Made by a program: the position numbers and the translations under genes. 64,000 nucleotides of DNA, from assembly GCA_963724405.1 (NCBI GenBank), contig CAVRUQ010000006.1, forward strand, positions 354,101-418,100. Direction: 5' to 3'. The DNA is from CAVQBJ01 sp963724405 (GTDB lineage Bacteria > Actinomycetota > Thermoleophilia > Solirubrobacterales > Solirubrobacteraceae). Below, piece after piece: positions 31,635-40,578 of the stretch. Position 1 is the first letter of the stretch, and each line of letters begins with the position of its first letter. Under the pieces are notes generated by a model. The model ran no database searches. It was not told the origin of the DNA and saw only the letters and a program-made list of their open reading frames with translations.

Positions 31635-32384
31635 TCAGAGCGGCGCCGTCACACCGATGATGACGTGCAGCGGCAACTGCGCGGGGGTCTCGCCCGCGTT
31701 CACGAGCTCGCCGATGCGGGCCAGCGTCTCGGCGCGCTCGTCCTCGGGCAGGGCCGCGACCCAGCTCATCGAGCCGAGGTAGTCGACCATCCGCTCCGGC
31801 CGGGCCGGCTGGAACGTGGTCACGCGGATCTCTCGCGGCTCGCTCCAGCCGCCGGCGGTGCGGACGGAGTCCTGCCACGGTGGCCCGTCGAAGTGCGGGT
31901 GCTCGGGACGCCCCCGCTGCATGAGCGTCCCGACCTCGTGCGCCCAGGAGGCCCCGCCCCAGTCCGGCACGGTCGCGAGCACGGCCAGGCCGCCGCCCGG
32001 GCGCAGCACCCGGCGGATCTCGCCGAGCGCGGCGGCCTGATCGAACCAGTGGAACGCGTCGGCGACCGTCACCGCCTCGACCGAATCGTCGGCCAGCGGG
32101 ATCGACTCGGCGAGCCCCTCGCGCACGCGCTCGGCGCCGACGTTGACCGCGAGCAGCTCCCGCAGCGTCGCCTGCGGCTCGACCGCCACGACATCCAGCC
32201 CGGCCGCGAGCAGGGCGCGCGTCAGCTTCCCGGTGCCGGCCGCCAAGTCGAGCACCGCCGCGCCCGGCGCGATCCCCAGCTCCGCGACCGTCGCCCCGAC
32301 GACCGCCGGCGCGTACTCGGGCCGACCGCGGTCGTAGGCATCCGCGATCGTGGCGAACTGCGCGGCCAGCGGGTGCAGCGGCAT
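31635..32384 (-). CDS. Class I SAM-dependent methyltransferase
   Basis: A protein of 249 residues from MPLHPLAAQFATIADAYDRG. 'YDRGRPEYAP' is the N-terminal signature of a UbiE-like subgroup. The SAM motif is 'AAVLDLAAGTGKLTRALLAA' (near 42) and motif II 'VVAVEPQATLRELL'. 'AVTVADAFHWFDQAAALGEI' and 'RRVLRPGGGLAVLATVPDW' are motifs III/post-III. The His-Trp-Phe ('FHWFD') version is common in methyltransferases of unknown small-molecule substrate. A TACGCT box 7 nt before the ATG suggests a leaderless transcript. Single gene, flanked by its hairpin terminator. Confidence 0.9.
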   Translation of the reverse strand: MPLHPLAAQFATIADAYDRGRPEYAPAVVGATVAELGIAPGAAVLDLAAGTGKLTRALLAAGLDVVAVEPQATLRELLAVNVGAERVREGLAESIPLADDSVEAVTVADAFHWFDQAAALGEIRRVLRPGGGLAVLATVPDWGGASWAHEVGTLMQRGRPEHPHFDGPPWQDSVRTAGGWSEPREIRVTTFQPARPERMVDYLGSMSWVAALPEDERAETLARIGELVNAGETPAQLPLHVIIGVTAPL

Positions 32385-32391
32385 GGGCCGG

Positions 32392-32397
32392 AGCGTA
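32392..32397 (-). promoter_or_regulatory. -10-like box with leaderless spacing for the methyltransferase
   Basis: TACGCT on the minus strand is 7 nt upstream of the ATG at 32384, with no Shine-Dalgarno between. It lies within the gap of about 30 bp after the upstream nhaA-type gene. Confidence 0.5.
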
Positions 32398-32416
32398 GAT
32401 GATGGGCGGGCGCCGA

Positions 32417-34318
32417 TCACCTCACGGACGCGACCTGCTGCGCTCTCGTCTTCGCCGCCCGCACCGTGTCCGTGAGCGTGCCGATGTCGTACACGCCGTA
32501 GTGACGCCGGCCGTTGATGAAGAACGTCGGCGTGCCCGACACGCCGCTCTCGTCGGCGCTCGCGACGTCCTCGCTCACCCGAGCCGCATACTCGCGCCGG
32601 CGCAGCTCGTCCCGGAAGCGCTCGCGGTCGAGGCCGAGCTCCTCGGCGTATCGGCCGAGATCGGTGGGACGCAGCTCGCCCTGGTGGGCGAGCAGGGTGT
32701 CGTACATCTCCCAGAACTTGCCCTGGGCGCTCGCGGCCTCGGACGCCTCCGCGGCGAGCTGTGCGCTCGGATGGACGTCGTTGAGTGGCAGGTGGCGCCA
32801 GACGTAGCGGACGTCGCCGCCGGAGCGGGAGAGCAGCTCGCGGATCGTCTGCTCGGCCCGCCCGCAGTACGGGCACTCGAAGTCGCCGTACTCGACGAGC
32901 GTCACCGGCGCGTCGTCGGGCCCGCGCACGTGGTCGCGCTCGGGGTCGACGTCCTCAGCCAGATCGAGGAGGTCCTCGGCGGTACGGCCGATCTGGCGCG
33001 CGCGCAGCATCGGCGGGAGGCGGCGGACGACGCGCAGGATGATCCAGGTCAGCAGCGGAGCAAGCACGACGGAGCCGAGCGCGCCGAGCTTGGCCTCGTC
33101 GAGGCGCTCGCCGTGGAAGGCCAGCGTCGAGATGAGCAACGACACGGTGAAGCCGATGCCGGCGCAGGCGCCGCCGGCCAGCAGTAACGGTCCGCTCAGC
33201 GGCGAGCGCGGCCCGCGCAGCGCCGGCCGCGAGGCGAGCCACGAGCCGCCGGTGATGCCGATCGGCTTGCCGAGGACGTAGCCGACCGTGATCCCGAGCG
33301 TGATCGGCGACGCGACGGCATCGCCGAGCAGCCTCGCGGTGATGTGGATCCCGGCGTTGGCGAGGGCGAACAGCGGGACGATCACGTAGCTCGTCCAAGG
33401 GTGCAGCTCGTATTGGAGCCGCTCGTTGGGCGAGATGGCCGAGATCACCCCCTGCTGGGCCGAGCGCGCGAGCTCGGGCGTCGGCTGCTCGCGGAACGAG
33501 CGCGTGAGCTCGGTGGCCCGCTCGAGATCCTCGCGCGACGGCGGATAGGCGCTCGTGGCCAGACCGATGGCCAGACCGGAGATCACCGGGTCGACGCCCG
33601 ACTTGAACATCGCCACCCACAGCGCGATCGCGACCCCGATCGAGAGCGGGCCCCGCCCCACCGGTGCGTAGCGCAGCGCGAGCAGCACGCCGAAGAGGAC
33701 GATCGCGACCATGAGGGCGGCGACCGAGACGTGCTCGGTGTAGACGGTCGCGATGACGATCAGGGCGCCGAGGTCGTCGACGACCGCCAGCGTGAGCAGG
33801 AAGACGCGCGTGCGCGTCGCCGCGCGCGGGGTCAGGAGAGCGAGCGCCCCGAGCGCGAAGGCCGTGTCGGTCGACATCGCCGCGCCCCAATCGTGCGCTC
33901 CGGCTCCCCCGGCGTTGAACGCCAGGTAGATCGCGATCGGCACGAGCATCCCTCCGAGCGCGGCCACCACGGGCACCGCGAGCCGCCGGCGCTCGCGCAG
34001 CTCGCCGAGGTCGAGCTCGCGCTTGGCCTCGAGGCCGACGACGAGGAAGAAGAGTGTCATCAGGCCCTCGTTGACCCAATGGCGCAGGTCGGCCGAGAGC
34101 CCGTGGTGGCCGACGCTGATCGTCAGCCGCGTCGTCCAGACCGACTCGTAGGAGTCCGACCAGGGCGAGTTCGCCCACAGGAGCGCGAGCACGGTGGCCG
34201 CCAGCATGACGACGGCGCCTCCGGTCTCCGTGCTGAGGAAGTCGCGGACCGGAGCGGCCAGGTTGCGCGCCCAGGCGGTCTTGCCGGCGTAGGGCGTGAC
34301 CTGGCCGACCGCGCTCAT
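32417..34318 (-). CDS. nhaA: Na+/H+ antiporter NhaA fused to a DsbA-like thioredoxin domain
   Basis: A protein of 633 residues. Residues 15-410 are NhaA with about 11-12 membrane helices. They include 'STDTAFALGALALLTP' (ion-site Asp region near 149) and 'VVDDLGALIVIATVY' (the Asp-Asp pair near 180). A loop of about 55 residues (260-315) is typical. Residues about 440-630 form a DsbA/thioredoxin domain with 'VTLVEYGDFECPYCGRAEQT' (CPYC), 'HPSAQLAAEASEAASAQGKF' and the cis-Pro 'VSGTPTFFINGRRHYGVYD'. NhaA exchanges Na+ or Li+ for protons. Known actinobacterial fusions put the redox domain on the antiporter's cytoplasmic C terminus; its role is unproven. Confidence 0.93.
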   Translation of the reverse strand: MSAVGQVTPYAGKTAWARNLAAPVRDFLSTETGGAVVMLAATVLALLWANSPWSDSYESVWTTRLTISVGHHGLSADLRHWVNEGLMTLFFLVVGLEAKRELDLGELRERRRLAVPVVAALGGMLVPIAIYLAFNAGGAGAHDWGAAMSTDTAFALGALALLTPRAATRTRVFLLTLAVVDDLGALIVIATVYTEHVSVAALMVAIVLFGVLLALRYAPVGRGPLSIGVAIALWVAMFKSGVDPVISGLAIGLATSAYPPSREDLERATELTRSFREQPTPELARSAQQGVISAISPNERLQYELHPWTSYVIVPLFALANAGIHITARLLGDAVASPITLGITVGYVLGKPIGITGGSWLASRPALRGPRSPLSGPLLLAGGACAGIGFTVSLLISTLAFHGERLDEAKLGALGSVVLAPLLTWIILRVVRRLPPMLRARQIGRTAEDLLDLAEDVDPERDHVRGPDDAPVTLVEYGDFECPYCGRAEQTIRELLSRSGGDVRYVWRHLPLNDVHPSAQLAAEASEAASAQGKFWEMYDTLLAHQGELRPTDLGRYAEELGLDRERFRDELRRREYAARVSEDVASADESGVSGTPTFFINGRRHYGVYDIGTLTDTVRAAKTRAQQVASVR

Positions 34319-34380
34319 CGTGGCGCGATTATCACAGCCGTTTCAATGCGTCCGCTCGGGCGCGGGCCCGCGCCGGCCGG

Positions 34381-35382
34381 TCAGTGATCGTCGTTGGCGT
34401 GCTCGTCCGGGCTCGTGGGCTCGGCTCCGGGCGGCGCCACCCTGCCCTCGTCGATCTCGCGCGACAGCCGCGCCTTCTCCCTCCGCTCGCGCGAAGTGAG
34501 CGCGCCCGAGCCCGCCGCGCGCGAGATCGGGTCGCCGCCGCGCCCGCGCAGGATGGTCGCGCACCCGACGGCGATCATCGCGCCCGCGAGCGGCCCGGCG
34601 ACGTACACCCAGTAGGAGGTCCAGTCGCCGCCGACCAGGGCCGGCCCGAACGAGCGGGCCGGATTCATCGAGGTCCCGCTCACGGGCGCCGCCCACAGGC
34701 CGGCCAGGGCGATGTAGCCGCCGACGCCGAGGGCGCCGAGCGTGCCGACGTTCTGCGCGGCCGAGGCCGTGCCGAGGATCACGCTCAGCAGGCCCGCGGT
34801 GAGGGCGATCTCCATCAGCAGCGCCTGCCAGTTCGCGTAGCCGGGCCCAGGAAGCGTGGCGCCGAGGTGCTCGATGTTCCCGAAAACAGCGAGCAGGAAG
34901 AGGCACGCGAGCGTCGCCCCGAGCAGCTGGACGAGGATGTACCCGGGCACGCGCCGCCACGGAAAGTCGCCGCGCACGGCGAACGCGATCGACACGGCCG
35001 GGTTCAGGTGGGCGCCCGAGACGGCGCCCATGAACAGAATGATCGCCAGCACCATCAGCCCGGGCGCGACCACCGCGGCCGCGAGGGTGATCTGGCCCTT
35101 GCCGACCAGGATGCCGCCGCCGGCGGCGGCGAGGACGAGGAAGAACGTGCCGAGCAGCTCGGAGAACAATCGGCGGTACTCGAGCTTCGGATCGTCGAAG
35201 TCCTCGCGCGAGCCGAACTCGAGCATCAGCATGTGGCGCGCCCGCTGCGGGTCGTGGACGACGACGGGCGGGACGGAGAGCTGTTCGGGGGTGGCGTTCA
35301 CGGCGCCGGCGTCCTGGGACGAGTCGATCCCGCGACCACGGGAATGGTCGATTGTGCGTCGCTGCGAGCGCAGCGTCGTCAT
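34381..35382 (-). CDS. Aquaporin/MIP-family channel
   Basis: A protein of 333 residues. An N-terminal extension of about 65 residues precedes six membrane helices (70-300). The pore signatures are 'SGAHLNPAVSIAF' (NPA1 near 127) and 'SGTSMNPARSFGPAL' (NPA2 near 235). The C-terminal tail of about 45 residues is charged. The large, polar N and C extensions exceed the usual 230-260 residue family size. It is likely a water or small neutral solute channel. It lies 62 bp upstream of nhaA on the same strand, so it may share its transcript; together they would serve osmotic and pH balance. Confidence 0.93.
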   Translation of the reverse strand: MTTLRSQRRTIDHSRGRGIDSSQDAGAVNATPEQLSVPPVVVHDPQRARHMLMLEFGSREDFDDPKLEYRRLFSELLGTFFLVLAAAGGGILVGKGQITLAAAVVAPGLMVLAIILFMGAVSGAHLNPAVSIAFAVRGDFPWRRVPGYILVQLLGATLACLFLLAVFGNIEHLGATLPGPGYANWQALLMEIALTAGLLSVILGTASAAQNVGTLGALGVGGYIALAGLWAAPVSGTSMNPARSFGPALVGGDWTSYWVYVAGPLAGAMIAVGCATILRGRGGDPISRAAGSGALTSRERREKARLSREIDEGRVAPPGAEPTSPDEHANDDH

Positions 35383-35479
35383 CCCAACCGGGTGATCGGC
35401 GAGATCGCAGCGTGCGGCGCGAGTTCACGCGAACGGGGTGATGCCCACCCGACCGCCCGTCGCTACGGTCGGCGCGGTT

Positions 35480-36877
35480 ATGGCCGACGCCCGCCCTCCG
35501 GAGGAGCCGACACCCGAGCAGGCGGCCGCGACGATGCGCAGCAAGGCGTACGTCGGGCTGCTGGTCGTCGTGGCGGTGGTCGGCGTGATCGTCTCCGTCG
35601 CCGCGTGGTGCTTCCTGGAGGGCATCTACCAGGTCCAGCAGGAGCTGTACGTTCATCTCCCGCACGCGCTCGGGTACCCGAACGGGCCCCCGACGTGGTG
35701 GCCGCTGCCGCTGCTCGCGGTCGCCGGGGTGATCGTCGCGGCGGCGATCACGCGTCTGCCGGGCGACGGCGGCCACGTGCCGGCCTTCGGCCTGCAGGCC
35801 GGGGGGCCGGCGCTGCCGATCAACCTGCCGGGCGTGATCATCGCCGGCTTCGCGTCGATCGGCTTCGGCATCGTGATCGGCCCGGAGGCGCCGCTCATCG
35901 CGCTCGGATCCGGACTGGCGGTCCTCACGATCGGCCTCGCGCGCCGACCCGTGCCCCAGTCCGCGCTGATGGTCGTCGGCGCGTCCGGCAGCTTCGCCGC
36001 GCTGTCGTTCATCTTCGCCTCGCCGCTCATCGCGGCGGTGATCCTGATCGAGGCCGCCGGGCTCGGTGGGGCGAAGCTGCCCCTGATCCTCATCCCCGGG
36101 CTGCTCGCGGCCGGCATCGGCTCGCTCGTCTCGATCGGATTCGGATCGTTCACCGGGCTGAGCTCGAGCGCATACGCGCTCGGGCGCCTCGACCTGCCGA
36201 TGTTCAAGCATCCGACCGGCGGCCAGTTCGGATGGACGATCGCGCTCGCGCTGGCGATCGCCGTCGTCGCCCGGCTGATCATGCACGGCGGCCTGCGGGT
36301 GCACCGCTTCGTCGTGGCGCGATCGCGCTGGATGCTGCTCCTGCTGCCGACCATCGGCCTGATCGTCGCCGGGCTCGCGATCGCCTTCTCGCAGATCACC
36401 GGCAGGAGCATCGACGAGGTGCTGTTCTCAGGTCAGGATCAGCTGCCCGGCCTCGTGTCCGGAGCCGGGACGTGGTCGCTCTCGGCGCTCGCGCTCCTGA
36501 TCGTGTTCAAGGGCGTGGCCTACGCCCTGTCGCTCGGCAGCTTCCGCGGCGGCCCGACGTTCCCGGCGATGTTCCTCGGGGCGGCCGCCGGCATCCTGGC
36601 CTCGCATCTCCCCGGGTTCGCGATCACGCCGGCGGTCGCGGTCGGCATCGGTGCCGGGACGGTCTCGATCCTCAGGCTGCCGCTCGCCGCGGTCGTGATC
36701 GCCACCGTGCTGACCGCCGGAAGCGGGGGCGGCGCCGAGCCGCTCATCATCGTGGGGGTCGTCGTCGCGTTCCTGGTCACGCTGCGGATCGAGGCGCCCC
36801 GCCCCGCCGAGCCGGCCGCCGGCGACGAGGGCGCCGCGGCCGCGAGCTCCGCACCGAGTCCGATCGCGGCGACCTGA
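35480..36877 (+). CDS. ClC-family chloride channel/transporter
   Basis: A protein of 465 residues from MADARPPEEPTPEQAAATMR. About ten membrane segments. Signature 'GFGIVIGPEAPLIALGSGLA' (near 133) is the GxExP gate region, here GPEAP rather than GREGP, with the gating Glu kept. 'SLGSFRGGPTFPAMFLGAAA' (near 353) is the GxFxP-equivalent. 'ASGSFAALSFIFASPLIAAV' is the helix D/E region. These proteins carry Cl- or exchange Cl-/H+. A C-terminal Ala/Pro-rich tail lacks CBS domains. A TACGGT box lies 10 nt before the ATG. Divergent from the aquaporin gene. Confidence 0.92.
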   Translation: MADARPPEEPTPEQAAATMRSKAYVGLLVVVAVVGVIVSVAAWCFLEGIYQVQQELYVHLPHALGYPNGPPTWWPLPLLAVAGVIVAAAITRLPGDGGHVPAFGLQAGGPALPINLPGVIIAGFASIGFGIVIGPEAPLIALGSGLAVLTIGLARRPVPQSALMVVGASGSFAALSFIFASPLIAAVILIEAAGLGGAKLPLILIPGLLAAGIGSLVSIGFGSFTGLSSSAYALGRLDLPMFKHPTGGQFGWTIALALAIAVVARLIMHGGLRVHRFVVARSRWMLLLLPTIGLIVAGLAIAFSQITGRSIDEVLFSGQDQLPGLVSGAGTWSLSALALLIVFKGVAYALSLGSFRGGPTFPAMFLGAAAGILASHLPGFAITPAVAVGIGAGTVSILRLPLAAVVIATVLTAGSGGGAEPLIIVGVVVAFLVTLRIEAPRPAEPAAGDEGAAAASSAPSPIAAT

Positions 36878-36967
36878 GCCGGGTGCGCTCGACGCTCGAG
36901 CGCTTCCGCGACCCCGAGCAGCGGACGCGTCGTGCGCGTCTGGACCGATCCCGCCGACGGCTGAGCG

Positions 36968-37945
36968 TCAGCGGTTGACCGGCGACATGTCGGCGTAGCG
37001 ATCGCCCTGCGCCGTCCCCACCGCGTCGAGGCGGCGGAGGTCCTCCTCGGTGAGCGTGATCGAGAGCGCGGCCACGTTCTCCTCCAGGTACCGGCGGCGC
37101 TTCGTGCCCGGAATCGGCACGACGTCCTCGCCCTGCGCATGCACCCAGGCGAGCGCGATCTGTGCCGGCGTCGCCTCGTGCGCCTCGGCGATCTCCTGCA
37201 CGACCTCGACGATCGCGACGTTCGCCTCCAGGTTGTCGCCCTGGAAGCGCGGCTGGAAGCGGCGGAAGTCGCCCGCGTCGAGCTCGTCGAGCGAGCGCAC
37301 CTCCCCGGTCAGGAAGCCGCGCCCGAGCGGGCTGTAGGCCACGAAGCCGATGCCGAGCTCGCGCACCGTCGGCAGGATCTCCCGCTCGGGTGCGCGCTCC
37401 CAGAGCGAGTACTCCGTCTGCAGCGCGGTGATCGGATGGACCGCATGTGCGCGCCGGACCGTGTCGGGGGCCGCCTCGGACAGGCCGATCGTGGCCACCT
37501 TGCCCTCGCGCACCAGCTCGCCCATCGCGCCGACGGTCTCCTCGATCGGGGTGCTCCGGTCGACCCGGTGCAGGTAGTACAGGTCGATCTGCTCGACGCC
37601 GAGGCGCTGCAGCGAGGCCTCGCAGGCCGAGCGCACGTACTCCGGACGGCCGTTGATGCCCCGCACGGACGGGTCGTCAGGGTCGCGTACGATGCCGAAC
37701 TTGGTGGCCAGCACGACCTGGTCGCGGCATCCGGCGATCGCGCGGCCGACGAGTCGCTCGTTGGTGTGCGGGCCGTACATGTCGGCCGTGTCGAGGAACG
37801 TGACGCCGAGCTCGATCGCGCGCTGGATCGTGGCGATCGACTCGGCATCGTCCCCCGGTCCGTAGAACTCGGACATGCCCATGCAGCCGAGGCCCTGGCG
37901 GGAGACGTGAAGGCCCTGCGTTCCGAGGGGGACGGTCGGTATCAC
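36968..37945 (-). CDS. Aldo/keto reductase
   Basis: A protein of 325 residues with a GTG start preceded by GAAAGGA. The catalytic tetrad is visible: Asp and Tyr in 'FLDTADMYGPHTNERLVG' (near 52-57), Lys in 'VVLATKFGIVRD' (near 83) and His in 'YYLHRVD' (near 124). 'LGCMGMSEFYGP' and 'IPGTKRRRYLEENVAALS' (C-terminal cofactor loop) place it in the YghZ/Tas-like AKR13 group. It reduces aldehydes or ketones with NADPH. The physiological substrate is unknown. Upstream on the same strand, 34 bp away, is a small membrane protein gene. Confidence 0.94.
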   Translation of the reverse strand: MIPTVPLGTQGLHVSRQGLGCMGMSEFYGPGDDAESIATIQRAIELGVTFLDTADMYGPHTNERLVGRAIAGCRDQVVLATKFGIVRDPDDPSVRGINGRPEYVRSACEASLQRLGVEQIDLYYLHRVDRSTPIEETVGAMGELVREGKVATIGLSEAAPDTVRRAHAVHPITALQTEYSLWERAPEREILPTVRELGIGFVAYSPLGRGFLTGEVRSLDELDAGDFRRFQPRFQGDNLEANVAIVEVVQEIAEAHEATPAQIALAWVHAQGEDVVPIPGTKRRRYLEENVAALSITLTEEDLRRLDAVGTAQGDRYADMSPVNR

Positions 37946-37979
37946 TTGCTGGTCCTTTCCTCTGTGGGGTCGACGGAAC

Positions 37980-38321
37980 TCAGCGACGGCGAAAGCGCGA
38001 GCCGCTGGATCGCTCGATGCGCAGCGGCGGAACGTGAACGCGGCCGCCGCCGCGCGCCGGCGCCTCGGCCGGCGGGTCGGGGTCGGCACCCGGGCCGGAG
38101 GCCGGGCGCCACGTGCGCACGGCCTCGGCGCGGGCCGCCTCGGCGCGACGCTCCGCCTCGCGCTCGGCGGGCGAGCGGCGAAACACGAAGTACCACAGGC
38201 CGGCCAGCGCGAGGTAGCCGGCGATCATCGTCACGATGCCGAGCGCGGCGATCGCCGCGGCGTTGCCGGCGAGCGAGTCGCCTCCGAGGGCGACGGGGAC
38301 GAGGGCGTCCAGGCCGGGCAT
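37980..38321 (-). CDS. Single-span membrane protein with basic, Pro-rich tail
   Basis: A protein of 113 residues. One membrane segment spans about 24-48 (IAALGIVTMIAGYLALAGLW), followed by 'YFVFRRSPAEREAERRAEAA' and a long cytoplasmic tail rich in Arg, Ala and Pro. No known domain. A TAACCT box 6 nt before the ATG suggests a leaderless transcript. It lies directly upstream of the aldo/keto reductase (34-bp gap) and may be co-transcribed with it. Codon pattern and promoter support it as a real gene. Confidence 0.65.
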   Translation of the reverse strand: MPGLDALVPVALGGDSLAGNAAAIAALGIVTMIAGYLALAGLWYFVFRRSPAEREAERRAEAARAEAVRTWRPASGPGADPDPPAEAPARGGGRVHVPPLRIERSSGSRFRRR

Positions 38322-38374
38322 CCCGTCAGGTTATCGCCGCCCGCCGCACGGGCGGCGCGGCACCGGGGCGGGGC

Positions 38375-39319
38375 TCAGAGTCCCGGATAGTGGCGCACGA
38401 CGAAGCCGGCGTTGCTCGGCCCCGAGACGGGGTCCGGGCCGGTCTGCCAGCGCGTGCTGAACACCCCGGTGCGGCCCGCGGTGTCGTAGCGCAGTCCGTC
38501 GACGAACATGTAGACGTGTCCGGCGCTGGCGTAGACGCTGATCCAGCGCCCGGGCCCAGGGACGCCCCAGCTCTCGAGCTGGCCGGACGTCTCGGGGGCC
38601 GACAGCAGACCGCCGGCCGCGAGCGCGTAGCTCACCGAGCCCGAGCAGTCGTAGGCGCTGTCGACGAAGGAGGCGTGGCCGCCGCCGTAGACGTACGGGA
38701 AGTCGGTGATCGCGTTCGCGCCGGCGATGACCCGCGCGATGACGGCCGGGACGCCGGCCGGGGTCTGCACCGCACCGTCACCGGCGATCGCGCTGCCGGC
38801 GGCCGGGGTGCTGTTCTCGGCCGCGATAGCGGCGTTCATCGCCTTCAGCTCGGCGCGCACCTGGGCGTCCGACGGGGCGCCGGGCGCGACCATCGCGGCG
38901 GCCGACGACGGTGCCTGGGCGGCGGCGTGGTGGGTGCCCTTCGGCGCCGGCGCGCTGTAGATCGCCTCGGGGTCGGGCTGCTCGGCCACGAGGGCATGAG
39001 CGCCGGGGCCGGCGGCCGCGTGATGCGACGCGGAGGCGCTCGCGGCGGCCGCGGCCGAGCTGCCGGGCCGTGAGCGGGCGTGCACGCCGGCGGCGGCAGC
39101 CGCGGCCGCGCCGGCCACGCCGGCCGGGTGGGCGCTCGCGAGCAGGGTGTTCGGGTCGCCGTGCGCGCCGGAGCCCGTCCCTCCGGTGCCGCCGGAGGAG
39201 CTGCCGACCGTCAGCATCAGGACGGCCGCGAGCGCAAACAGCGCCGCCACGAAGCCGCCGGCGAGCGAATAGTTGCGAAGCCGCGGGCTGGCGGCGTCGG
39301 ATCCCTGCATCACGGACAC
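38375..39319 (-). CDS. NlpC/P60-like cell-wall hydrolase, membrane-anchored
   Basis: A protein of 314 residues (GTG start; a GTG two codons in, at 39313, has a TAGCCT box 6 nt upstream and may be the true start). A membrane anchor spans about 18-42 (SLAGGFVAALFALAAVLMLT). An Ala/Ser/His-rich linker (45-150) leads to the peptidase-like domain: 'FPYVYGGGHASFVDSAYDCS', with the catalytic Cys in 'YDCSGSVSYALAAGG' (near 228), and 'SAGHVYMFVDGLRYDT' (His near 270). NlpC/P60 enzymes cleave peptidoglycan stem peptides. It is divergent from the flippase-like gene. Confidence 0.87.
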   Translation of the reverse strand: MSVMQGSDAASPRLRNYSLAGGFVAALFALAAVLMLTVGSSSGGTGGTGSGAHGDPNTLLASAHPAGVAGAAAAAAAGVHARSRPGSSAAAAASASASHHAAAGPGAHALVAEQPDPEAIYSAPAPKGTHHAAAQAPSSAAAMVAPGAPSDAQVRAELKAMNAAIAAENSTPAAGSAIAGDGAVQTPAGVPAVIARVIAGANAITDFPYVYGGGHASFVDSAYDCSGSVSYALAAGGLLSAPETSGQLESWGVPGPGRWISVYASAGHVYMFVDGLRYDTAGRTGVFSTRWQTGPDPVSGPSNAGFVVRHYPGL

Positions 39320-39325
39320 AGGCTA
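39320..39325 (-). promoter_or_regulatory. -10-like box for the NlpC/P60-like gene
   Basis: TAGCCT read on the minus strand is 6 nt before the in-frame GTG at 39313. It faces an identical TAGCCT on the plus strand at 39382. Confidence 0.45.
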
Positions 39326-39381
39326 ACGGGACGTGCCCGGGGTCGGGGCCGGCGCGGGGCTCATCAGCCCGGACGCTGCGA

Positions 39382-39387
39382 TAGCCT
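39382..39387 (+). promoter_or_regulatory. -10-like box with leaderless spacing for the flippase-like gene
   Basis: TAGCCT is 7 nt before the ATG at 39395. There is no Shine-Dalgarno in the gap. Confidence 0.5.
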
Positions 39388-39394
39388 GGCGGCG

Positions 39395-40528
39395 ATGACG
39401 CGGGACGGCAGCTCCGGTGTGAGCGTCCGCTCGCGGCGAACGCGCCCGGTTGGAGGTCGTGGGGTGCACAGCAGGGATATCGGCGCGAGAGTGCGCCGCC
39501 TGAAGTCGCCCCGCCTTCTCGGCCGCCTCGCCACGGTCGTCGTGACGCTGGTGTTCTCCTACATCGCGCTCAGCGGCGTCGATCTGAAGGACACCTGGGA
39601 GGCGCTGCGCACCTGCGACTGGTGGTGGATCATCCCGACGCTGCTCACCTTCGCCCTCGCCACGGCGCTGCGCGGGCTGCGCTGGCGGTCGCTGTTCGCT
39701 CACGGACGGCGCCCCGGCCGTGGTGTCGTGATGAACGCGACCCTCGTCGGCTACCTCTACAACAACATCATGCCCGCCCGCGCGGGCGAGCCGGCGCGGG
39801 TGCTCGTCCTCACGCAGCGCTCCGACACGCCGGCGGCCGAGGTCGTCGGCACCGTCGTGCTCGAGCGGATCTACGACGTGGTCGCCATCCTGATCATCTT
39901 CTTCGCCGCCGAGCCGTGGCTGCCGCAGGTGAGCTGGCTCGGAACGGCCGCCATCGCCGCGATCGTGCTGGCGGTGACGATCGCCGCCGCGGCGGCGGTG
40001 CTGACGATCTGGGGCGAGCGTCCCGTGCGCTTGATCGTGCGCCCGCTCCGTCGCTTTCCGCACTTCTCCGGCGAGCGCCTCGAGTACACGATCGAGGAGA
40101 TCGTCCACGGTCTCAGCGGCCTGCGCCACCACGGCGTCGCGCTGGAGGCGCTGCTGTGGACGATCGCCGCCTGGCTCGTCTCGGCGCTGTCGGCCTGGCT
40201 GCTGACACTCGCGTTTCCCCTGCACCTGCCCGTCTCGAGCGGAATCCTGGTGGCCGTCGCCGTCGGCCTGGCCATGATCCTGCCCTCGCCCCCGGCGGCG
40301 GTCGGCGTGTTCGAGGGAGCCGCGCTGATCGCGCTGCACGCCTACGGCGTGTCGCACAACGCCGCGCTGCCCTACGCGCTCGTACTCCACCTCACGAACT
40401 TCGTGCCGTTCGTCCTCGTGGGCGCGCTCGTGCTCCAGCACAACGCTCGCCATCCGCGCCGGGCGCGCGTCGCCGAGGCGAGCCCGGGCGTGACGATCCC
40501 GGCGGGCTCGACACCAGTCGGGCCCTGA
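39395..40528 (+). CDS. Flippase-like membrane protein (lysylphosphatidylglycerol synthase TM/UPF0104 family)
   Basis: A protein of 377 residues. A basic N-terminal 45 residues precede about 8 membrane helices. Family signatures are 'ATALRGLRWRSLF' (near 88), 'VGYLYNNIMPARAGEPARVL' (the xNxxxPxRxGExxR motif, near 120), 'VVLERIYDVVAI' (near 152) and 'ILPSPPAAVGVFEGAALIAL' (near 290). These proteins are the integral part of MprF-type lipid flippases or act alone in moving polyprenyl-linked glycans or lipids. No synthase domain is attached. The start is favoured by the TAGCCT box. The next gene begins 50 bp downstream. Confidence 0.9.
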   Translation: MTRDGSSGVSVRSRRTRPVGGRGVHSRDIGARVRRLKSPRLLGRLATVVVTLVFSYIALSGVDLKDTWEALRTCDWWWIIPTLLTFALATALRGLRWRSLFAHGRRPGRGVVMNATLVGYLYNNIMPARAGEPARVLVLTQRSDTPAAEVVGTVVLERIYDVVAILIIFFAAEPWLPQVSWLGTAAIAAIVLAVTIAAAAAVLTIWGERPVRLIVRPLRRFPHFSGERLEYTIEEIVHGLSGLRHHGVALEALLWTIAAWLVSALSAWLLTLAFPLHLPVSSGILVAVAVGLAMILPSPPAAVGVFEGAALIALHAYGVSHNAALPYALVLHLTNFVPFVLVGALVLQHNARHPRRARVAEASPGVTIPAGSTPVGP

Positions 40529-40539
40529 CATCCGGCACC

Positions 40540-40545
40540 TATACT
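40540..40545 (+). promoter_or_regulatory. -10 box before the bifunctional nuclease gene
   Basis: TATACT, one mismatch from TATAAT, is 33 nt before the GTG start. A matching -35 at 17-18 bp is not evident. The gene has its own GCGGAGG site, so its transcript would have a short leader. Confidence 0.5.
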
Positions 40546-40578
40546 CTGGCTTTCACCCCCCTCGCGGAGGAACCGATC

